Assembly: GCA_963969365.1 (NCBI GenBank)
Contig: OZ017746.1
Coordinates: 4,278,001-4,342,000 of the forward strand
Origin: Asterochloris sp. CNOR1
Lineage: Eukaryota > Chlorophyta > Trebouxiophyceae > Trebouxiales > Trebouxiaceae
Direction of reading: 5' to 3'
DNA: 64,000 nucleotides
In this document: in pieces, positions 1 through 11,871 of the stretch
Layout: every line of letters begins with the position of its first letter
How positions within the stretch are numbered: the stretch's first letter is position 1
Position numbers and translations under genes: made by a program
The notes under the pieces: generated by a model
What the model was told of the DNA's origin: nothing
The model's database searches: none
What the model saw: the letters and a program-made list of their open reading frames with translations, nothing else

Positions 1-96
1 GCAGAGTCAAGCACAGCTGCCTCTGATCAAGGTCAGAACCAGGCTGGGCAGTTTTGCTGAGTAGAAGGGCATCCAGGGGCCGGCACTGCTGTGATC

Positions 97-487
97 CTAG
101 CACTGAGCAATGTGCAGCGGCGCTGCAGCAGTTAAAGTGTGGTGAGCAGCAAGACCTGCTTGGGGTTTGTGGGGCAGCAGATTGGGTGTCTTGAGGCGGC
201 TTTGCAGGCCCGGCACAGGACTGACCTGCCAGAGGCGCAGGTCCCCGTTGGTGAGGCCTGCATAGACCCTGCAGCCCTCAGGCTCATAGGCCACAGCAGC
301 GATCTCAAGAGCCCTTGTAGCCTGTGGCCTCTGGCTGGCTGGAGGCGCCCTGGCTCTGGTGACAGACTGGCGCTCCGCAGGCAGCGTGAGGGGGACGTTG
401 CTCTGTTGGCGAATCTCCAGAGCGTGGTCCTCTTCAATGCCATAGCAGTTGGCCGCTGTCATGACAGCCGCCGCAAGTTGCCTGGGG
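97..487 (-). CDS. 3'-terminal exon of a probable WD40-repeat protein (partial)
   Basis: The minus-strand open frame ends at a stop at 97 and can be entered from an acceptor-like ggcag at about 488-492. The segment IAAVAYEPEGCRVYAGLTNG followed by DLRLW reads like one WD40 blade (hydrophobic strand, small turn, G-D-L-R-L-W end). The rest is Pro/Ala/Arg-rich with no recognisable domain. Only one blade is visible; upstream exons would lie at higher coordinates but none could be placed with confidence. A chance open frame cannot be excluded. The WD40 assignment is inference from one repeat. Confidence 0.4.
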
Positions 488-2363
488 CTGCCTTCATGGT
501 GCTGTCTGCCTCATTGGGAGGGGAGTTCTGACACCCTGCACAGGCCCATCAATTGCAAGTGCAGCCCTGCTGTTTGTAGTGCAATCATCCTTGCCTGCTG
601 AATCATACCATGATGGTGGGGTCCGGCAATGGCAAAGCCAATCATAAGCTGCAATCTTGGACAGGGACTGCATCATCGATACATTAGTAAAACTGATTGA
701 CTTCCGGCATGGGCTCACAGGCACTGCTGCAACAAATGCAGCAGCTATGCTAGGTCACATCCGGAACCCAATGTTTGACCTACACACAGCATGGCGCCAG
801 CAACATCACACCTCTTATTGATGTATCCTTACGTGCATATCAGCATGCCACAGCGTGCCTTGAAGGAATCAAACTGGTGCAGTGGCATGAGGAGTGACAT
901 GCAGCATATATTCCAGAGGAGACCTGAGTGCCACGCAGTTTGAGAGGTGTGTATGCAAGGGATGGAAGCTGTTGGCTCGGCAGATGATCAAGCCTCACAA
1001 TGGCACGGCAGGTATACAGCATGATGACGGCTTGGTCAGCATGGCCAAGGCATTTCAGAGATTTGAGTGCATATTGTGAGTCAAGGTTTGCTAGACATGG
1101 CGTTGTGGTGATCTATGTCCATAATTTGTGAAACCCTCTCCACCACTCTGCGGCCACATGCCATGTCTTCTTGTTGGAAAGATGGGGTCATGGAGCATTT
1201 CAATGTTGAATCTGCTGCAAAGGCTGGTCGAGCTTGCATGCCGGCACAAATACCAAGACCAAGGTGAAGACAGAGCCATGCTAGATGTTGCAGTGCATTT
1301 GCAAGCCTGACAATGCCAATGTTGGTCGCTTTGTAGCAGCTCATGTGATGTTTTGCTTGGCTGCAACGCCCTGTGCTCTGGCAGACATGTCAGAACTGGC
1401 ACCTTCAGCTTGTCTGGTTGACATGCAGAGCTGGGCCCTCAAGACTGTCTCTGGCGAGGCTCTAGAGCTTTGGGGGCTGCCCCTCATTTCAAGCAGCTTC
1501 AAAACATGCTGCTTGTCTGCAACAAGCAATGTCGCTGAGCAGCCTTCAAGTCAGGCTTTAGATCATCTCAACTGGAGAGGCCACTGGTGGAAGTGGTGGA
1601 CATGCTGGTGGAGGTTACGGTATGTGACCAGGTCTAGCAAGAAGCTCTAAGGGGTGCTGGAGTACAAGCAATGACAGAGGGCAATGTTGAAGCTGAATCA
1701 GAGCTGCCCGTTGCAGTCCTTTGCCCCGTGTACTAGCCTCGCGAGCATAGATGTAGATTACAGGTTGGCGCCCAACTCCCGCAATGTGGATTTCAGCTTG
1801 TGACAGTCAGGTATGGCAGGACCCTGCATAGCATCGTTGTCAAAGACGCCTGGAGATGTCAACCTCCAATGCTGAGGAGCTGGCCTAGAGCTGCCAATGC
1901 TGCCCAACATGCAACCGTGGAGGTCGCGCGCCATAAAGATGAATAAGACATTGACTGCGAAGCGGGGGCAGCTGGATGCGAGGCTGCATGGGAACCTCCA
2001 CATCACTTCAATTCCTGTACAAGAGCACCTCCATGCCAACTTCCAGTTCCTGCATCTGCACAAACACTGCTTGGATGACGCACGTTCAAGGTGGGAAGTC
2101 TCCAGCTGCAAGCACCCGAAGCCGCTGCTGCCCAGGCCTAAACGTTTGCAGTGTGACTGCAGACAACTTCAGGGGTGTCTGGCAGGTTATGGCAGCGTTG
2201 CCTGCGCATGTCAGGGTTCAGAAGATCTGCATGCATGCCAAACAAGCAAGTGATGGTTTGTAGCTTGCTCGATGTCTTGTTGAACTGAAAGTCTTGAGCA
2301 GCTCCTGTTTAGCTAGTTGACTCTGTCCCTGGCAGGCTTGGTCCAAGCATAATCTCCACAGCT
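488..2363. other. Region without a supported gene
   Basis: I see no exon chain with consistent phases here. Short open frames exist on both strands (for example plus-strand 1897-2253 and the overlapping minus-strand frame 1758-2111), but neither shows a recognisable domain. The region may hold upstream exons of the minus-strand gene ending at 97 and the 5' region of the reductase gene starting at or after 2364. Confidence 0.4.
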
Positions 2364-5300
2364 GTGCTGTCACTTCACTTCTCTCTTGTACAAATGATCG
2401 GCTGTGCATCACTCAACATGCAGCTTAGTAAAGCCCCCTTAGGGGCCCCCTGCTTATGTCAGCTGTGCTTGATTGACAGAAGGCCTTTGGCGATCCTCTC
2501 TCCCCAATCGCATCAGCACAGCTGCAGGAGCTCTTGCAGTTTGAGAACCACCAAAAAGTCAGCCAGGCTCAAAGCCCTCACAGCTGGCACCACATCTCTT
2601 GTCAGAGCGATGGCAGCATCGAATGAGCAGCAACCCAAGGTTGGCTTTGCAGGCCTGGTAAGGCATCTCCATCTTCTTTGACCGTGAGCTAATGGCAGCA
2701 ATGTCAATGTCCCAACGACCCTGCCTGCAGGGCATCATGGGCCTAGCAATGGTGAGCGCATTTGCGGCAGGCAATTCAAGTACATGTGCTGCAGAGATGC
2801 ATGTCCTTTAAATAATATGTGCATGATGCAGGCAAGAAACCTTATTAAAGCTGGATATCCTGTGACTGTCTGGAACAGGTCCAGCAGCAAGTGCGAGCAG
2901 CTGCAGTCAGAAGGCGCGCAGGTGAGCTGCCCGTATTGCTGTTCCTTCGCCCTTCAGCCGGCCCCAAGACACGTCTTGCACCACCTTGTGACTGATCCAG
3001 TCCCAAGATGGGTGTGCAATGGCAAGCTTCTGCCATCTGCTCGGCACAAGCTCTCTGCTGTTGTGTGCTGTGTTCCCACCTGTGTCAGGTTTAATTGGGA
3101 AGAGAGAGGCAGCAGGCGGAGTTGAGGAGTTCCCCAATCTGCAGGTCGCTCCCACTGCAAGAGCTCTTCGTCCAGCAGCGCAGCAATACTCCGCGCATCA
3201 TTGTAGCCTCCCCTGACATGCTGCAGGTGGCCCCCACAGCTAAGGCACTTGCGGAGCAGTGCGAGATCGTGCTGGCCATGGTTGCAGACCCTGAGGCAGC
3301 GCTGCAGTTGGCCACTGGCCCGGACGGCATTGCCGCTGGCATGGGCGCTGGCAAGGGCTATGTGGATGCCTCCACCATTGATGCTGGCACAGCTCAGAAA
3401 ATCAATGAGGTGAGCATTCACAGCCACGTTGAAGTCATGTTGAATCCCACAGACATCCCTGTGGGACTGTCCAGTGCAGTCTGTGGCGCTGGCTCTGCCC
3501 AGTCCCCTGGTGGGCACCAGTTGCTGAAGTGCTGCACCACTGCAATGCGTCACAGCTGCATGAGGTGCTGCACCATTGTCATCCCTCACAGCTGCATGAG
3601 GTGCAGCACCACTAAGGTTCCTCACAGCTGCATGAGGTGCTGCACCACTGTAATGCCTGACTCCCTCACAGCTGCATGAGGTGTTGCACATCCAGACGCG
3701 CATGATGATTGCAAAGGCCACTTCAGCCATGAAGCCCCTGCCTCTGGCCTTGCCTCTGGCACTGCCTCTGGCAGCAAACAGCCTGCTGTCAAAGCGCCTG
3801 ATTGTGCTTGCAGGCCATCACAGCCACAGGCATTGACTGCTTGGCCGCATCTGCTGCTGACAGCGAGCCCCTGCGGTCAAAGCGACTGCCTGATTCTGCA
3901 TGCAGGCCACCACAGCCACAGGAATGGACTGCTTGGAAGCTTCTGTTGCTGACAGCGAGCCCCTGCTGTCAAATCGACTGCCTGCGTCTGCATGCAGGCC
4001 ATTACAGCGTCAGGAGCCCAGTACTTGGAAGCCCCTGTCTCTGGCAGCAAGCAGCCTGCTGAGCAGGGGCAGCTCATCTTCCTGTGCGGCGGCAGCAGGG
4101 AGCTCTTTGACAAGAGCATCCCCCTGCTGGAGGTCATGGGCAAGGCCCAGTTCTTCCTTGGGAAAGTGGGCAACGGCGCCAACATGGTGCGTTGTCTGAC
4201 CTCAGTGAATCTCTGGGGGCACAGGGCAGTACTGCTACTGCTCTCCTGAAGACACCTTGCATTTGCAGCCTGCAAGCAGGTGTCGGCGCAGGTTATGGCT
4301 GCTCTCCTGCAGACGATTGTGCATGCAGCATGCAAGCAAGTGCGGGCTGTACAGGCTGCAGGACGCAGCCCAGCTGGGCAGCCGCCGCCGCAGGGGCAGC
4401 TCAAGAGCCTACGCCTTGCCCGCTTTGTCCACAGGTGCAGGCATCTTTGCCGTGGCCTACGAGCCACCAAAAGGGATCAAAGGAACCCAGGCCGGCATGA
4501 CGCTCTGCCTCAAATTTGGCTGACTCATCTGATCCGTCTCGCCCTGCCCTGCCGCTGAAGCCGATCAGCCTGCAAACTTTGGCTCACCCCTGCTGTGAGC
4601 TGGGGGGTGTAGAGCCCAGGCAGCAGATGTGGGCTGGGCAAGCTGCAAAAGTGAGGCCTGCAACCGCTTCTGGGAAAGGGCGGGAGCCCGGCCATCACCA
4701 GCTGCAACGCTGCAGGCAGGGCCAATTGCAGCGGTGACCGGGCATGCAGAGGCTTGGGCATGTCCCGACTGCATGATGCTCTGCCTCAGGGCCAGAACAG
4801 CCCTGGCCATGCCTGATGCGCAGGTGTGCCCGCCCTGTTGCAGGTTGACAAGCTGGTGAGCTGCATGATGGTTGGCGCCAGTTGAGCTGTGGCTGCTGAA
4901 CTTGGTGGCGTGTCCTGCTGCAGAAGCTGGTGGTCAACAAGCTGATGGGAAGCATGATGGTGGCCTTCTCAGAGGCGCTCGCCCTGGCAGAGGTGTCGGG
5001 TCTGCAGCAGAAGGACGTCGTCGAGATTGCTGGCCTTGGGGCTTATGCTGCCCCCATGTACAAACTGAAGGCAAGCTCTTTCTTGGATCTGACTCAGTTG
5101 CCTGCTTGTGGGAAGCCATCAAACGGACTTGCAGGCTGGTGTGCAGCAGGGCCTATCAACTTTGCTGTGTCCTGCTGTCCTGCTTCGCAAAACATTGTTG
5201 TTGTTGCCCCACACAAAAGTGGGGACACCGGGGTGTGCCTGTATCCCCTGCTTGTCTCAGTCGTGGCTTGCCTGTCAGCAGGAGGGGGTTCCCAGGGTTC

Positions 5301-5815
5301 CGGGGGTGCCTGCAAGGCAGGCAAGCACGCCTGACTTACAGGTGGCCCCTGCTCAAACAAGCTTGGCGGTTGCAGACAGGCTCGGCTTTTGATGCAGGCT
5401 GTGTCGCTGCAGACGTGAAAGGCAGGCCTACCTATCAGGGTTGAAGGAAGGCCTGCTGCATTGGGACCTGTATTCCTGGTGCAGGGGCCATCCATGGTGG
5501 AGCAGAAGTTCCCAACAGCCTTTCCCTTGAAGCACCAGCAGAAGGATATGCGCCTTGCTCTGGAGCTGGGCAAGCAGCATGGGCTGACAATGCCCGTCGC
5601 AGAGGCTGCAAACGACATGTACATCAAGGTAACCTGTAACCATCAATCGAGCTCAAATGATGTCCTGCATCAGCCAGTGTCTTGCAAGGACTAAGCCTTT
5701 AGAATGGATGCAGGCAAAGGAGGGGGGCCAGGCAGATGCAGACTTCAGTGCTGTGTTCAGTTCGGTCCTGCAGCAGGTTCAGCACAACAAAAACAACTTG
5801 GAAAATAGCCACTGA
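2364..5815 (+). CDS. GLYR: Glyoxylate / succinic-semialdehyde reductase (beta-hydroxyacid dehydrogenase family)
   Basis: Exons: 2364(or 2610)-2657, 2731-2751, 2832-2921, 3227-3409, 3998-4186, 4924-5070, 5485-5628, 5714-5815. All introns are phase 0; intron 6 has a GC donor at 5071. The product is 389 aa from 2364 or 307 aa from 2610. The first ~80 residues are basic, Ser/Arg-rich and without acidic residues, as in a plastid or mitochondrial transit peptide; the catalytic part then starts at MAASNEQQPKVGFAGL. Family marks: Rossmann motif GFAGLGIMGLAMARN, substrate-site VSGSKQPAEQGQL, the catalytic-lysine region VGNGANMKLVVNKL and the C-terminal FPLKHQQKDMRLAL. The enzyme reduces glyoxylate (and succinic semialdehyde) with NADPH, a detoxification step linked to photorespiration and the GABA shunt. 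Plants have a cytosolic and an organellar form; the extension suggests the organellar one. The choice between the two starts is inference. Confidence 0.93.
3530..3690. repeat. ~41-bp minisatellite in GLYR intron 4
   Basis: About four to five head-to-tail copies of a unit containing cagctgcatgaggtgctgca followed by a variable ~20-bp spacer. It lies between GLYR exons 4 and 5, just upstream of the 92-bp exon-edge repeats, and has no coding role that I can see. Confidence 0.75.
3814..4060 (+). repeat. Three tandem copies (92-bp spacing) of the 5' edge of GLYR exon 5
   Basis: The first ~60 bases of exon 5, together with the preceding intron end and its tgcag acceptor, occur three times, beginning at 3814, 3906 and 3998. 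Both steps are exactly 92 bp. The copies translate as AITATGIDCLAASAADSEPL, ATTATGMDCLEASVADSEPL and AITASGAQYLEAPVSGSKQP. Only the last matches the enzyme family (SGS substrate motif) and continues into the full exon. The two upstream copies keep a gcatgcag or gcttgcag acceptor, so three competing 3' splice sites are present. Using an upstream copy would add 92 or 184 bases and shift the frame. Confidence 0.93.
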
Positions 5816-5918
5816 AGGAGTAATGCCTCTGGACTGATAGGGTCAGAAGCGGTGGGAAAGTGCTCTCGCTGCATTGCTTTCACTCTAGCCTCTAGATTGC
5901 CGCGCGTTGTACAAGCGA

Positions 5919-6584
5919 TCAAGCCTTCTCCTCATCTTTGCTGCCTCCTCCCATGCGCATTGCAATGGCTCCCACAACCAGTTTGCTAGACCTGCTGCCC
6001 AGCTCATGTGCTGTCTTGAAGTAATCATCATTCACCAGGTCCTGAGCAACTGCGGTTGAAGGACACCGCAGAGTGACTGAATGAGTGCCCTGCAATGAAG
6101 TCACACAACTGTGTGACCGACTGCTCAGGTGCAACCACCCAAAAGAATGGCTTACCTGTTGCTTGTTCCTGCTTATGGGTCCCAGCACAATGTTACTGCT
6201 CTCAAACTTCGTGCTGGAGAAGTCAAAGTGCTGTTGCACTGCCAGTGGATGCCAGTTCATGGGCAGGCTTGAGGCCACCACCTGCAGCAGGAAGCATCTG
6301 GTATGAGCTGACTGCAAGGGCACGGGGAAAGTGTTGGCGAGCATGCATGACCTCAACTAATCACCAGGCATGGCAGTGAACAGGCAGCTGCCATCAGCCC
6401 AGAGCAGTCAGCAGCCAACTTCTGTCGGACCAACGTCGTACTCTTTGAAAAGCTATCCTTGTGCCTCACCTTCACGCCGTGGTCCAGGTCCTTGCGCTTC
6501 TTGCCGCTGCCTGTCAGGCCATGATGAACCCTCTGGGGGCTGTACTCCTTGCGGGGCTGCTGAAGCTGCACTTTTCTGGTAGGC
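5919..6584 (-). CDS. Unrecognised small protein, 3' part (three exons)
   Basis: Exons on the minus strand: 6584-6470, 6281-6156, 6041-5919, with canonical ctgcag and ctcag acceptors, GT donors and compatible phases. The sequence reads PTRKVQLQQPRKEYSPQRVH (basic), then VVASSLPMNWHPLAVQQHFD, later NKQQDLVNDDYFKTAHELG, and ends GGGSKDEEKA. The first exon begins in phase 2, so at least one upstream exon is missing; a frame between 6600 and 6790 on the same strand could supply it but no join was convincing. I do not recognise the family. It converges tail-to-tail with GLYR, with 103 bp between stop codons. Confidence 0.55.
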
Positions 6585-6945
6585 CTGCAGGCATAATGGT
6601 GGGGCGCAGCTTCAAGCTTGTAGATCTGAAAGTGTGCTCCCTGACAAGTTTCAGCATGCCACTGCCCATGTCTGTGGGTTGCGGATCGCCTCTCGGATTA
6701 CAAAATAGACGTCCCAGCATGAAGAACCTCCTATGTCCGCACAGTGCCGGTCTCAAAGGCGCCCTGACCACTACGTCGGACAACCATTCCAAAACCAGGT
6801 TGAGCCCTGAGAGGGGCTAGCCTACTCAGGGTCAACAGGAATGAAAGAGGTGCCCCACTTTAGGTGCAACTAGGCCTTGTTCATCCTACGTGTCAGCCAG
6901 CAGCTTGAGACACAGTGCTTCAAGGGCAGGCATTGCCCTGGACGT

Positions 6946-7887
6946 CTACTTTGAGCTGATGCTGATGCTATGTGCAGGAGCGTGAAGAACCCAGATTACG
7001 ACGGTCATCAGGCGCTCACGCCCAGCGTTGTCACAACCATCGGGCCTGCCTAATATGCACAGCTTGAGTGATGGGCACCGCAGCTGGGCCGTCAGCCAGA
7101 GTAGGACCTCACCTCAGGTGGGTGGTGCAGCGGGGCCGTCAGCCCAGGGGGTTAAGCTCACCTGACAGGCAACGCAGGTGGGCTTGCAGCCACCACTGGG
7201 CTCACTGAGGCGAGTGTCAAGCTCTGCATCCCCTCCAGCAGCGTCAGCTCGTGGGCGTGAGGCAGGATGGGGCCTGCCTGCCCTGTGTCGACCACTGGAG
7301 CTGCTGCGGAGGTGTGGCTCTGCAGCAGGCCGACCCTGTGAACGGATGCTGTCTTCGCCCGGTACTGATGCAATCATGGGGTAGGGTGATGCTTCGAGCT
7401 GCTGCAGACATGAACTTTCAGCTCTGTGGGGATGGCACACTGCCATGGCATCCTGCCGCACTTGTGGGCCCATGATGGCACTGACATGAAGAGATCGCTG
7501 CCACAGAGGGCCTGGCCACGGTCCAGGGCACAGCAGACATGCCATGATTCTAGTGCGATGATCTCGCACCTGCCAAGGACTTGCCTGATGTTGCTGAGGG
7601 CTGCTGCCAAATGCCTCGCTGACTGTCTCCACCAGCATACCATCCACGAGTGCGTCAGGGCTGCCAAGCAGGAGCTGAGTGGTTGGCTGCTGCAATGAAT
7701 CGAAGTTGTGGTGCTGCAGGGCCAGGTCAAAGGCCTCCAGCCCAGAACTGGCCAGAACGGGATCGGATGCTTGAACATGGCCAGCATTGCTGCTCGGGCC
7801 ATTGGGGAAGTCCAGCAGAACAGCCAGGTAAGGTGCATCAGGATCTACATCGGGGTCAGATGGCATTGCAGCGGAGGATTTGGGCAT
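6946..7887 (-). CDS. Unrecognised 201-aa protein (three exons)
   Basis: Exons 7887-7585, 7364-7162 and 7045-6946 sum to 606 bases with consistent phases. Intron 1 uses a GC donor (CAG|GCAAGT), intron 2 a GTGAGC donor. It starts MPKSSAAMPSDPDVDPDAP, followed by YLAVLLDFPNG, and has a middle segment HELTLLEGMQSLTLASV. No domain is recognised. The start at 7887 is the first Met of a frame that stays open a little further upstream, so an additional 5' exon is possible. It is divergent from SEN34, with 245 bp between start codons, so a shared promoter region is likely. The alternative is that only parts of this model are real. Confidence 0.45.
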
Positions 7888-8132
7888 GCTGTGTGAACTG
7901 CTCGTACGTTTCAGGCTGGATGTCAGTTAGCCACAGGGATCATCCGGATCATGGCATCAACGGCAGCAGACCGCAAGCCTTGGATGCCCTTTCTGCAGCA
8001 ATTGAGATGTGCATCTCTGCAATGCATGGCCATGTCGTGGGAAACAGCCCAGGGGGCGAAAGTGCTTCTGCTGAAGTCACTATCAGATAGGTCTGTGAGA
8101 CTACTCAGATCACTGCGCGAAACTTGGTGCTG
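7888..8132. promoter_or_regulatory. Candidate bidirectional promoter between the 6946-7887 gene and SEN34
   Basis: The interval separates a minus-strand start at 7887 from a plus-strand start at 8133. No TATA box or other element was identified; the call rests only on the head-to-head arrangement and depends on the less certain minus-strand model. Confidence 0.35.
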
Positions 8133-11100
8133 ATGGCACAGACAGAGGGCAATGCAGCCCCTGGGACTGCCCCAGACGAGCAGCCTGATTCCATGGCGCC
8201 TCAGGTGTTTGACGGCAGGGGCTACCTCTGGATCCCAAGAGGTGAGTGCCATATGCCTGCTGTTCACTGCTCTGCGCACCGTCACATTGTACAGCCAAAC
8301 TCCATATCACATGCCACCCGGCAACTGCAGAGGCACGGTGGATGCGGGAGAAGTGTCGTATGGTTGGTGCCACAGTGGGCGGCGTGGCAGGTACACTGCT
8401 GCGTCCACAAAGTGAGGCCCCGCCTGTTGTGATGCCCACAAGTCAGCCGATCTGTCTGCGTTTTGCTGTGCCTGCTTTGCCTGGGCACAGCCACAGTGCC
8501 GCCTCTCTGGCCAGCATGTCTCCTGCTGAGCACCAGCGTGTGCACAAGCCTGCTAACAACAGTCTTCGCATGTACAGGCTACCAGGCGCAGAATGCGGTG
8601 ACTGGGCTGCCCCTCCAGATGTGCGCTGAGGAACTGCGGCTGGCAGAGAGCCAGGGTCAGTGCTGCTGCCTTCCCCTGGCCTACATGCTGTCGGCCTGCA
8701 CATTTGTGGCACCCAGCACCCATTGCCCACCGCTCCCAAATGTTGACCTTCACCGACATTTAGCCTTGTCAGCTATTTTGGCAGCCACATTCATGCAATG
8801 CTGGGAGCACCTACAATCAGGGCCCTTGCCCAAATTTCCCTGGTCTTCTCACTGAGTTGTCAGCATGGTTCATGGATTCACCAGCCATGGTGCCTTGCTG
8901 CGAGCACCTGTTTCCAGGCTCATTGCCTCCTGAACCAAGGTTCTTACCAGCACCAGACTGTCAACCCCTACCCTACGGTCAGCAGCCACACCGTTCTGCT
9001 GCGAGCACCTGCAACCAGCATCATTGCCCCGCCTTTCCCAGACTTGCACCTCCACCAAGCAGTCAGTCTTGTCCATTGCTCCAGCAGCCATGGCCCTTTG
9101 CCGGGAGCATCTTCAGGCAATGAGTGTTTGTGTGGCTGTTGCCATTGTCACATGTGACCTTGGCCAGGCATTGGGTGAGCTGACAGGAGAATCCCCTTAT
9201 CCCGTTTTTGAGGTTTGCCCTCATGAAACTGTTGGTGGCTGCAGGCTGGCTGAGGGATTACAGCGCTGCAGACCAGCAGGCAAGTGCCAGCAAGTGGGAG
9301 GCAGTGGCCCAGAAGGACGATGCAGTGCGGGCAGCTGCCAATGCAGGTGAGCGTCTGCTCACGTTGCATCACTGACTGCTGATTGGCGCAGCTATGGGGT
9401 GACCAGCATTGTCCTCATGCATCATGCATCTGCAGTCGCCTGGCGAGCACTGGGCAGCTGCCGATGCAGGTGCCGAAGTGCTCATGCTGCATCACCGGCT
9501 GGTGGTCTGAGCAGGACCAACACTGTCTGTGTGCATCCTGCAGCAACTTGGCGAGCCTGCTGCGCACACGAGAGACTGCTGCAGATGCAGGCATTGGCAG
9601 GGCCGCAGCTGCATGCATCTCTGAGTTGTGCCAGATGAGCATGCACTGATGTATTTTGTGTAGCATATCAAGCCCGCAGGGGCTTCATCTTTGCTGACTG
9701 TATCACGCCTCATGCCTCATGCAGAGCTGGCAGCCGCAGCTGCAGCAGAGGCCGCCACTGCTGCAGCCAAGGCAGCTGCCGAGGCTGCAACACCCAAGGA
9801 AGCAGATGGCAAGAGATTGAGCGGGGATGTGGACGGCAAGGACACAGAGAAGAGGGCAGCAGAGGAGGCTGCCCCTGCACCTGCTCCCAAGCGTCCAAGA
9901 AGCGGGCCGGGGCAGTTTGCCATTGAAGCAGCCGAGGAGGAGGGAGCGCGAGCTGCAGGGGAAGGGGCCTCTGTGGCGCAGGGGCCGGCCAATGGGGAGG
10001 CTGGCGCTGCCGTGGCTGATGGGGATGAGGGCGCACAGGACGACCAGCCGCAGTGGCTGCACAAGGTGAGGCCAGCAGGGAGTAAGGGCGGAAGGGCTTG
10101 GCGCGGCTGATTTTGACAGGCGGTACTGGTGTCACTGCGGGGCTGACCAGCTGCAGCATACATCTAGATTGGCTGCATGTGGGCAGCGCTGCTACATGAG
10201 GTAGTGCTGCTGGTGTGGTCTGGGCGCAAGTGCAAGGGCTGGGCCGCGCCAGCACAGCCGCAGAAGGGCTGTGCAAGGCAAGGCCAGCAGTGAGAGTTTT
10301 CAGTTTTGCTTCACTGCATTGCCGCCCTACACTTGCCCTTGCCACTGCCATCTGCAGCCACAAGCATGGGTGCTGTTGTTTGAGGCTGTCGGCAGACTGT
10401 GCCCAGCCTCCAGGTCGATTCTGCAGCTTGAGGGCTGCCTTTCTGTTGCTGCAGGGGCTGCTGATCGGGCAGAGAGGCTCTATCTGCCCTGATGGGCTGC
10501 AATGCCTAAGCTGCAGTACCGCCTGCAGAAACCACAGAGCAACATGCCTTGCTTGCTAAATGCAGGTCAAGCGCAAGAAAATTCTGCACCTGCCAGTCTA
10601 CCCTACAACCTCAGAGCCCATTCCAGACTCTGTGTGGCTGCAAGAGGATGCTGCAGAGCCCAAGGCGGCGGACACAGCCATGGCTGCAGCAGATGAGCAT
10701 GTGCGCCATTTTGACTGCGCCGAGTCCCGTGCTGTCACCTTCCAGCGTGTGCACGAGAAGGGGTGAGTCTGGGGGCTGTGTCATGCAATCAAGGCGTGCT
10801 TGGAGCCGGCATGGGCTGTGCTCACTGTCACAATGTGTGGCTTGCCTTCCAGTGGGTGCTTGAGAGAAAGAGATGAGGTGAGACAGGGGGGCAGGACTGC
10901 CTCCCGCACTGTGAGCTGTAAGCATGCCCACTGTATGGCTGCCTGTCAGCATGATAGGGTTGAGCTCATGTCAGCGCTGCATACTTTGGGGCATGTTGCT
11001 TGACGCTGTCCACCCCGGCACCTCACACCCCGGCCAGCACTTGGGCGCATGTGAGCGTTCGGTGCCTGCCCAGTACACTGACAAGGATTGAACAATGAAT

Positions 11101-11871
11101 GAGGCCACATGTGCAGCTGCATCTTGCCCTCTGTTGGTGGTGGCCAGCACCCTGCCACCTGCAGCACCAACGACTGACAGCACTGCAGTTACTCCCTCAC
11201 CAGTGGCTCCATCTCCAGCCACACTCGGGCCCTCCTGTTGAGCTGGCCAGCATCTGCAACACAACCTGCAGCCGCTGTGATGCACTGCTGCAGATACTAC
11301 CTCACCAGTGGCTCCAAATTTGGGGCAGAGTACCTGGTCTACCCTGGGGACCCCTTTCTGTTCCACGCCCAGTTCACAGGGCACCTGGTCGACGAGAGCG
11401 AGGTCCTGCGGCCCTGCCTGCTGGCTGGGACGGCTCGTGGCAGCCACTCGGCGCGCAAGCACCTGCTCTTCCTCATCAAGGGCAAGGTGAACTGGGAGCT
11501 GGTCTTCCCCGCCAGACGCAGTGTCAGCCAGTTGAACTGTGGCATGGCCCAGTTGGTGTTGGCACAAGCAGCAATGTGTGCATGAAATCATGCTGCCATG
11601 TGGGCAGCTACATGAACAGCACAAAGCCCTGTTCTTCCATTCCTGCTTACAGCTTGCTCTACCTGGTTGTTGAGGGATGCGCTACGCTGCGATGCCTTGT
11701 GCAGTGCCTGCAACAGCATTTCTTGCAGGCGTCACAGCATTGCTTGCTGCCATGCAGGATGGCAGCCACTCTCCCGATGGGCTGAAATACCTGTCTTTTG
11801 CACCGGAAGCTGGGTTTGGGACGGCCTCTAAAGACGAAGATGCTGACAATGCTCAAAAGGAAAACCCCTAG
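8133..11871 (+). CDS. SEN34: tRNA-splicing endonuclease subunit SEN34 (catalytic)
   Basis: Eight exons: 8133-8241, 8331-8390, 8578-8655, 9245-9346, 9725-10065, 10566-10762, 11294-11486, 11758-11871; 1194 bases, 397 aa. The N-terminal domain (REARWMREKCRMVGATVGG, then QNAVTGLPLQMCAEELRLAE) matches the SEN34 N-domain. A ~140-residue Ala/Glu-rich linker with the basic patch PKRPRSG (a possible nuclear signal) follows. The nuclease domain carries FGAEYLVYPGDPFLFHAQF and later SARKHLLF, which supply the Tyr-His-Lys triad of SEN2/SEN34 enzymes, all present. It then ends DGLKYLSFAPEAGFG plus an acidic tail. The enzyme is expected to cut precursor tRNA at the 3' splice site as part of the SEN2-SEN15-SEN34-SEN54 tetramer. 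The last acceptor (11757) was chosen over an upstream one at about 11728 because only it keeps the frame. Confidence 0.92.
8781..9115. repeat. Four degenerate ~101-bp tandem units in SEN34 intron 3
   Basis: Copies begin at about 8781, 8881, 8982 and 9084 (steps of 100, 101 and 102 bp). Each starts like gcagccaca or ccagccatgg and continues tgcgagcacct or a variant. Unlike other arrays here I could not tie the unit to an exon edge. Confidence 0.7.
9325..9592 (+). repeat. Tandem copies of the 3' edge of SEN34 exon 4 (~122 bp, x3)
   Basis: Exon 4 ends gcagctgccaatgcag at 9346, followed by gtgagcgtctgctcacgttg. A copy ends gcagctgccgatgcag at 9469, followed by gtgccgaagtgctcatgctg. A weaker third ends ctgctgcagatgcag at 9590. 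Steps are 123 and 121 bp. The second copy keeps a GT after CAG and so is a possible decoy donor. Confidence 0.8.

Noticed and set aside
4432-4523. Plus-strand frame GIFAVAYEPPKGIKGTQAG in GLYR intron 5
   Set aside because: The enzyme family passes directly from GNGANM (exon ending 4186) to KLVVNKL (exon starting 4924) with matching phases; inserting this segment would break the active-site region.
11728-11757. Alternative SEN34 acceptor at about 11728 giving VTALLAAMQ
   Set aside because: Its phase does not fit the donor at 11486; the acceptor at 11757 keeps the frame and leads straight into the family sequence DGLKYLSFAPEAGFG.
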